Assembly: GCA_903813345.2 (NCBI GenBank)
Contig: CAIIXF020000002.1
Location: 12,358,150 to 12,422,149, forward strand
Direction: 5' to 3'
Source: Owenia fusiformis
Taxonomy: Eukaryota; Annelida; Polychaeta; Sabellida; Oweniidae
Length of the DNA: 64,000 nucleotides
Shown: positions 58,501-64,000 of the stretch, piece after piece
How the letters are laid out: each line of letters opens with the position of its first letter
Position numbering within the stretch: the first letter of the stretch is position 1
Program-made: the position numbers and the translations under genes
Notes under the pieces: model-generated
What the model was told of the DNA's origin: nothing
Database searches by the model: none
Seen by the model: the letters and a program-made list of their open reading frames with translations, nothing else

Positions 58501-61500
58501 CCTTATTTGTAATGCATATGAGAACATACCTGTAGATTTAAGGCTCACAAAAAGAAACGTATTCATTCAATCACTAACAATTTATTAAGTTTTTGACTAT
58601 AGTCCTTTATTCAGGTAAACTAAGGTAATTAGGAGTTTGAAATATAAATAAACATTTTTGAGTTGATATTACACTTATTGTTTAATTTATAGCTTTAATT
58701 TACAGAGAGGGATCTTTCCTGAGAAGGATATATTGAGTATTCTACAGATTAATTAACCACAATCTAGGAGTTTATACACTAGCAATAACTAGCAAATCTC
58801 AGTCCTAAAATATGAATTCATTGGTATTATTACTGGAGTATTTTCCTGGTCTCTACAAAATATTCATTTTACAGTAAAAATTGATAAAATCGAAAGGGAT
58901 TGAAATAAAGATTCATTGCCTTTGCTCTCCTATTAATTCATGTACTACAAAATAACTAATTGAAATGAACTCTACTATTTTGTAGGGAGTGAACGAAGAT
59001 GATGAACTGTACGAGAAAGCGTTAGAGAAAGGTAATCAAACTTTAACACCTCTGAGAGCCAATTGTATCCCATTTCAATTATATAACAGCCAATTTAATG
59101 AAATACATAGGATAACATTTGATAAAATATTAAATAAATTAAATGCTAAAATGTGCAAAGCATATAAAGATTATTTCTTCTGTAGATAAAGCATTTATGC
59201 TCACCAACATAATTCTAATTATCCTATGCCAAGTAGAGTTTTAGGGAGATAAGTTCATAAGATATATCCCGTATCCTGATTTTGAGGTTTCCATATCCTG
59301 AACCTCCATATATCCCGCCATACCTCCCGCTCCAGGGAATTTTTTTTAAAAAAAACGTAAAAAATTGAAAAAAGAAAAAAAATTGAAAAAATTGGAAATT
59401 AGAAAAATGTGGAAAAATTGAAAAAAATTGAAAGAAAATTAGAAAACTCTACTTGGTATAGAATAAAGCAGTTATGTACGGTCGGTTTGGATATTGGGTT
59501 CATCCCTCGTGAGATATGCACATCTACCTTCAGTCCCTACGGTCCCTCAGGTAGATATGCATATCTCCCTCTGGATAAACCCCATATCCAAAACCTCCCA
59601 GTACATAACCCTTATTCATTTTCAGCCAAGTCAAACAAAAAATATTTAAAGGACCTTTCATTCAGCGATGAGAGTAAACTCTGTGTGAAATTAAATATTA
59701 ATAAGAAATATCTTGAACTTGCTGAGGAGAATTACAAGGATGAAGAAGATGTACATGAAACTTTCCATAAAGATAACGCACCTGGTAAATGTAAAGACTT
59801 ATTTCAGAGGCTAAGAGAAGAAAAGGCGTTAACAATAGAGACATTGCTGTGGCAGCTGAACAAAATAAAAGCAATAAATGCAAGGAACTTTTTAGCGAAA
59901 AAAATAAATGAATCACAATAGCCTTTTAAGACTTCCTAAACATATGTGGTGCTTCCCTTTAATTAGAGAGTATTGCAGAGTTATTAAGGAGTTAAAGCTT
60001 GCATTTAAAATCAAAAACGCCAACCTATACCAATCGCCCATACAAATGCATCGCTTAAATATTTTCCTTTCATGTTTAGGTTGTGAAAAACATTGCAAGC
60101 TTAAACTCCCTATTGCCTCATGTAGGTGCCTTAATTTTCGTAAGAAAAAGTTAACAGAAGGACATTCCTAGTTGAAACAGAAGGACATTCCTAGTTCAAA
60201 GAGTCTGTTTCTCTTCAAAAAAAATCTTATCATAAGTTACTTTTTATAATAATTCTTGTAAGGGGTGGCACTTGCAATAATTTTTAGCCAAAAAATAGTT
60301 TGATATCACTTTTGGAAATGAATTGAATTGAATGAACAGTGATGATTAGTGATGATTTATTTGATGTAAGAAATAAAAACATGTACTAATCATCATGAGA
60401 AATCATAGCCAGCATGTTTCTAGTTGAAGACAGAAAGATGTGATGAGTATCAGAATGTGTACCAATATAAATCATAAACATTACCTGATTTCCCATGATT
60501 TCGGCTCTCAGTATTTTGGCTCCTAATTGATTCATTTCTGTCTCAGTTAGTACCTTCTTCTGGACTATAGGTGGAGCTGATAGCTTGGCCTCATCCTCAC
60601 TTTCACTTCCTGTAGCCGAGTCAGAGTCTGCACCTGGAATATTATTTCTTTGATATATTTTACTCGTATATTTTATTCACATATCTATGAACAGTCGAAA
60701 TGTTGAGGCATGCGCAGACCTCTATTTAGTGATATTTTCATTTCAAATATGGCGGCCAATCCGATGTCTGACGACCCTTACAAAGAATCTAGGCAGTTTG
60801 CATTTTTACCTCCTGTGAAATAACAAGTGGAATTTAGTAGTTGTTTTGTGTTTTATTATCATTCTGCATCGTAATTCTATGTGATGTGGTGTTGAAATGT
60901 CAGCAGAAATACATATCCATACGATAATCGAGTGAATCAGATAACAGATTTTTCGAAAACCCGTCTCGTGCTAAGAGTGTAAAAACTTGTACTAACATGC
61001 TCAAAAGTGCCAATGTGCACATCAATGTCAAGCTAAATCAATGTTGTGTCTAAAACAGGTACCCGATCTACTCAAAACAGCTTGTCATTCACGTATACAC
61101 GCTTAGCAAACACGGCGAAATGACCTGAATCTTGGAATTTCGTTCAAGAGCTAGTAATGTTTGCTCCGGTCTTCGTCATAAGTGTTCATCAGACTTCACG
61201 CATGCGCAGGGGAAAAACCATTAACCAATAAGGTTTATAAATCAATTTTGCGCATGCGCCTTACAACGGTAAACAAATTCGTATTTATAAACGAACCAGT
61301 TTGAGATAACCCGATATCAGTCGGAGAAATCTGACGATCTACGAAACTCACTTCAAAAAATCAAATGCGGACTGACGGCGTATTCTACTATGTTTGGATC
61401 TAAGATTTTCAGTATAGATAAAGTCTTTTATGATCTTTCGAATGAGGTAAGTCTCTAGTTCGAAAGACAATCGTATCAACTTGAACAAAAGTTGAGTTTT

Positions 61501-64000
61501 GACGAAAAATTTTAACATGCGCAGAAGTCCCATTTTCGTTGTACCATATTGACTGTGAAGGGTAATACATTTTATTGAAATATGCCTGAGCATATAATCG
61601 ATGGTACACTGAATGTACTAGTACTAGTCTGAGGTAATTTCCCAAAATGACTGACCTCAATTCAGAATTAAATGGCTCATAAGATGAAATACTAATGAAT
61701 GGGAATGATCTCTCATTTCTGAGCCACACCATGGACAATCAAATCTACTAAATATTGAAGAGAAAACATGTTTTAGACTCGGATAGTAAATAAAATAAAA
61801 TTATGTATTCTATTAGTTTCCATAAACAGTCTGTATTTCCGAAAACAGAGAAATTCAGGCCAAATGATTGATCTGCAATATTGTCAAATCACACAATATT
61901 TCTCATATTTCCACCATAATAAGCATTAAATGTAAAGCACTGCTGAGGTTATTCAAACAAAACTGAAATTGGGAAAATACCAGAATTTAACTGCTCAATT
62001 TTTAAAATGTATAATTTTTTAATGTACAGGTACAGTGTATGATTAACTTATATTTTTTCATAAGTGATGTCTATATATCTATAAGTATTTTAAAATATAC
62101 TGTACTGTTACGTTGTATCAAAAGTTTATTATGAAGTTTCTATTTTCAGGTACATGTTTACATGCCTAACCATCGACAACGTACAGTGACAAAATATACC
62201 GTTGTACACTTTAGATGTATAGTGTCACTATTCAACCAATTTGAAGCAAAGACAACGATGTAGGTTTGATAGTTTTAAAAAAATAATCCGAGGAATACAT
62301 TAAGGATTTCATGTTTGATTTTGTATGTATTTGTTGTGGAAGACATTTAACTTTCGAATAACGTTAAAAGATTTTCGAACATTGCTCGATTTTTTTGTAG
62401 TAAATCTACCCATATAATTGGCCGGTTGGAAAATGTCTTCCCAAACGAATACACACAAAATCAAACTTGAAATCCTTAATGCATTGCTCGGATAATTTTT
62501 TAAAACCTACATCAAAAATACAACATTGTCTTTGCTTCAAATCATGTTTTGTCATTGTACATTGTCAATGGTTAAGCGTGGTTTATGCAGAGATTATATC
62601 AGAAATTTAGATAAGCTATATATTTTCAAGAGTTATTACCATATTAGTATTTTATAATATGCTATTACATACATATGTAATGCATCCAAATTAAACTGCA
62701 GATCTTGTTTTCAAATATCACTGTTTTATTAATATGAGCATATTATATCCTCTGTTTAATATATTGTTGTATGAATTAAGAGATTCACATGAATAATTTG
62801 TATTATATTTTTGATTAGATTTAAAAATTTTGTAATTTTATAATTTCACAATATTTATAAATAGAAGGCATGATTCAATTACTTATTATTGTTTTGTTAA
62901 GAGTCCATACATGTATGAGGTGACATCATATCAACTGCATGATTTTCATAAAAACCAATAGGAGCACAATATGTTGGAAATCATGCCCTTATTCTTCTAA
63001 AGAGAAATATCTTGAACCTAAAAGATATTCAAGATGATAACCATATCTTACTTACCCAACGCCTAATCTAGATTCAAGAAAGATCCCTGAAATCATGAAG
63101 TTAGTCTTTGCCCTTTAAATATGATACTAACAATTTGTACTTTCTGGGAAATCAAATTGGCCACAGCAAAACATTGGTAATTTCTATTGGTAAATTTTAT
63201 TTCCACACCAAGAGACATCGACTTTGCACACATGATTAGGACAGCTTCTTCTACCCAGCTTCTCTAAATACAAGATCATTTCTCAATTTTCATACCAAAA
63301 AAAATGCTGAAACAATAAAAAATATTTTGCACCAAAAGTCCAAAATACCCACATTTTTCACCCAATTTACCAAGCAATCAGGTCTAGTTTTTCATATTAA
63401 TATTATAGTAGATAGAAATTCAAAGAGGACACATTGCAGCATTTCCCCACATATCATGTTTACATGAGGAGGAGCGTGAGCTAAAAAGTTCAGCATAGTC
63501 TACTATCTAACTTATGGTTACAATATCTTGATATCATATCCAACTTTATTTGAGATAACTAGACCTTTAAAATGGAATGATGGAAAATCAAAAATGACTA
63601 ATTTTGAAAATCTAATCTGAAAGAGTTGTCCACTAATTAGGTCACTATACAAAATGAGGGAGACGACAATTGGCTTAATTCATATACATATAGGACCCTA
63701 ATGAGTTGATTCCTTACCTGATGAGGATGATGATGAATACTCCTTATCTATTATCTTGTCATCATTCCTATTATCCCTCTTCCAACTACCTCCCTTATTT
63801 AACCTTTCATCCTTTGCTTGCTTATCTTTTCCTCGGCTCCTTTCTTCATATTTATCAATGTCTTTATCTTTACGACTCCTCTCATTGTCTCTATCTTCTG
63901 AGCGTTCCTCCTTGCTGTGATCCATTTCTCCAGGTTTTAGAAAGCCTTTCTTCTTCCAACTGGGCCTTTCAGGGCTTCTTTCTCTGGTCCTTTTCCATCT
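46577..64000 (-). CDS. CWF19L2: CWF19L2, late-spliceosome factor (5' end beyond window)
   Basis: Minus-strand exons in coding order: beyond 64000 to 63718, 60633-60485, 52930-52712, 51952-51878, 51252-51187, 50131-50017, 49653-49565, 49224-49108, 48570-48415 and 46903-46577 (TAG stop). All joins are in phase. The 5'-most visible exon is charged and RS/KD-rich ([20 protein letters not shown]), as in this family's N-terminus; then [58 protein letters not shown], the CwfJ C-terminal domain 1 with [17 protein letters not shown] and [11 protein letters not shown] (HIT-like), and domain 2 with [20 protein letters not shown] and [15 protein letters not shown]19L2 joins the intron-lariat spliceosome and takes part in its disassembly and lariat debranching. 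An antisense gene is nested in its 52931-60484 intron. Confidence 0.96.
47215..48156. mobile_element. pogo/Tigger-like non-autonomous element
   Basis: Ends CAGTTGAACCTGTATATCTG and TTCGGATAAGACAGGTTTTAGTG are imperfect inverted repeats, flanked by TA (47213-47214, 48157-48158). Recurrent CTGAACAC / CGAACACCTCC words inside are typical of pogo-like element ends. It lies in the last CWF19L2 intron. A 73-codon open frame inside resembles nothing I recognise. A fragment with CTAATCTGAACACTTTT recurs at 58262. Confidence 0.7.
50449..50880. mobile_element. MITE plus adjoining repeat, copy 1
   Basis: TTATCCTATGCCAAGTAGAG at the left pairs with CTCTACTTGGTATAGGATAA at ~50694-50715, enclosing an A-rich run. 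Directly after it comes a ~150-bp block (TTGGATATTGGGTTCATCCC through ACCCCATATCCAAAACCTCC) with its own GATATGG/CCATATC symmetry. Both parts recur in the same order at 59220-59612, so they are one mobile unit. This copy lies between CWF19L2 exons. Confidence 0.75.
53261..53303 (-). pseudogene. decayed duplicate of a CWF19L2 exon piece
   Basis: The minus strand reads [13 protein letters not shown], close to [13 protein letters not shown] encoded at the start of the CWF19L2 exon 52930-52712, about 370 bp away; the nucleotides agree at roughly four of five positions over ~43 bp. It stops just after (TGA) and has no donor, so it is a broken exon duplicate, not a coding exon. Confidence 0.5.
54001..59921 (+). 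CDS. HEPN-like / coiled-coil / Death-like domain protein, nested gene
   Basis: Exons 54001-54034, 56780-57214, 57451-57729, 58085-58233, 58986-59031 and 59626-59921 join in phase to 412 residues, from an ATG in good context (AAAGATGG) to TAG. Residues ~13-156 form an all-helical HEPN-like domain with RNKCCH (R107-H112), the Rx4H motif with a polar residue after Arg that marks HEPN ribonuclease-type sites. Residues ~165-245 form a coiled coil ([20 protein letters not shown]). Residues ~250-300 are Asn/Gln-rich. Residues ~320-405 ([47 protein letters not shown]) have the six-helix pattern of a Death domain, though the usual helix-3 Trp is absent. HEPN plus Death suggests an innate-immune or cell-death protein; that role is inference. 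I do not recognise a named orthologue. It lies antisense inside a CWF19L2 intron. Weak points are exon 1 and the GTTAGT donor at 57730. Confidence 0.72.
54122..54840. repeat. diverged copy of the 18392 element
   Basis: Starts AAAAGGATGGGTATCGATAT and shares ordered blocks with 18392-19129: TTTCTCTTAAACCAGTCA, TCTATATTGTTTTAGAAAAC, TTCTTGGTATCATATGTTCG, CAAGCTTCGGAAAG. The right end has decayed. It lies in intron 1 of the nested HEPN gene. Confidence 0.75.
54874..55514. mobile_element. mariner-like element with long terminal repeats
   Basis: Ends CAGGGTGTCCCGAAAGTATG and CATACTTTCGGGACACCCTG are inverted copies flanked by TA, and the arms pair for ~180 bp (GACATATTCCAGTGTCCTCA against TGAGGACACTGGAATATGTC). 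The middle, read on the minus strand near 55085-55170, gives fragments reminiscent of the end of a transposase but is broken. It is non-autonomous and lies in intron 1 of the HEPN gene. Confidence 0.85.
55667..56440. mobile_element. 'ATGTCACCACC' element, long copy with tandem interior
   Basis: Same ends as 45415-45760 (ACATGACAAAATGTCACCAC and TTTTTGGTGGTGACATAA). The interior holds about five ~100-bp tandem units built on TTGACCTTGAGAAGGTCATT, AACTTGTAGATGATTTTGAA and TGGTCAATTTGAAGCAAGTT. Before the right end is a run of CAACCGCCAACC-type words. Confidence 0.8.
59220..59612. mobile_element. MITE plus adjoining repeat, copy 2, abutting a splice acceptor
   Basis: Carries the same pair of parts as 50449-50880: the inverted TTATCCTATGCCAAGTAGAG / CTCTACTTGGTATAGAATAA element and the TTGGATATTGGGTTCATCCC block ending AACCTCCCAGTACATAACCC. 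It ends ~13 bp before the AG acceptor (59624-59625) of the Death-domain exon of the nested gene, so it occupies the branch-point region. Confidence 0.75.
60372..60377 (+). terminator. candidate poly(A) signal, nested HEPN gene
   Basis: AATAAA 450 nt after the stop of the nested gene and ~110 bp short of the antisense CWF19L2 exon at 60485; an end here would avoid exon overlap. Confidence 0.4.
60634..63717. other. CWF19L2 intron; foldback repeat, no gene seen
   Basis: AT-rich intron sequence. 62240-62550 is a foldback: TTTGAAGCAAAGACAACGAT and GTAGGTTT on the left against AAACCTAC and ATTGTCTTTGCTTCAAAT on the right, with further paired blocks (GGAAGACATTT / AAATGTCTTCC). 60700-61320 contains several GCATGCGCA words. 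No exon was recognised on either strand. Confidence 0.6.

Noticed and set aside
59908-60171. 87-codon frame overlapping the end of the nested HEPN gene
   Set aside because: It is in a different frame, runs into the presumed 3' UTR and has no recognisable domain.

Overview
This is a piece of AT-rich eukaryotic, almost certainly animal, nuclear DNA: the genes are split by GT-AG introns, the encoded proteins are metazoan orthologues (MCTS1, RBM41, CWF19L2), and the space between exons is packed with DNA-transposon-like elements, foldback repeats, a LINE tail and satellite DNA. The gene and repeat style suggests a marine invertebrate (a lophotrochozoan such as a mollusc is my best guess, other invertebrates are possible); the species cannot be fixed from the sequence alone.

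Layout. 1-7142 is satellite DNA: about 100 copies of a 61-bp unit, itself a dimer of two ~30-bp halves, then a diverged block with orientation switches. 7143-11744 holds only repeats and unassigned sequence. 11745-20032 (+) carries eight exons of a pentameric ligand-gated ion channel of unusual, prokaryote-like form (no Cys-loop cysteines, very short M3-M4 loop); its largest intron contains a ~3.5-kb composite insertion. It converges on MCTS1 (21833-24946, -), a translation re-initiation factor whose tiny first exon I could not place. 24947-36396 is a gene-free repeat field: 'gcgggac'-rich repeats, inverted repeats, a 2413-bp direct tandem duplication that looks identical between copies, and a nested Mutator-like insertion with a 9-bp target duplication.

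36397-46194 (+) is RBM41, a minor-spliceosome RNA-binding protein, with a long first intron full of transposon debris. It converges, with 382 bp between stop codons, on CWF19L2 (46577 to beyond 64000, -), a late-spliceosome factor, of which ten 3' exons are visible. In the largest visible CWF19L2 intron (52931-60484), on the opposite strand, lies a complete six-exon gene (54001-59921, +) predicted to encode a 412-residue protein: a HEPN-like domain with an intact RxxxxH ribonuclease-type motif, a coiled coil, an Asn-rich linker and a C-terminal Death-like domain.

How the genes relate. MCTS1, RBM41 and CWF19L2 are housekeeping RNA/translation genes and appear intact over the visible exons. The two items that stand out as possibly undescribed are the Cys-less channel and the nested HEPN/Death gene, the latter having the look of an innate-immune or cell-death effector/adaptor. 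All exon joins given were checked by hand for splice dinucleotides and reading phase; no database search was possible.
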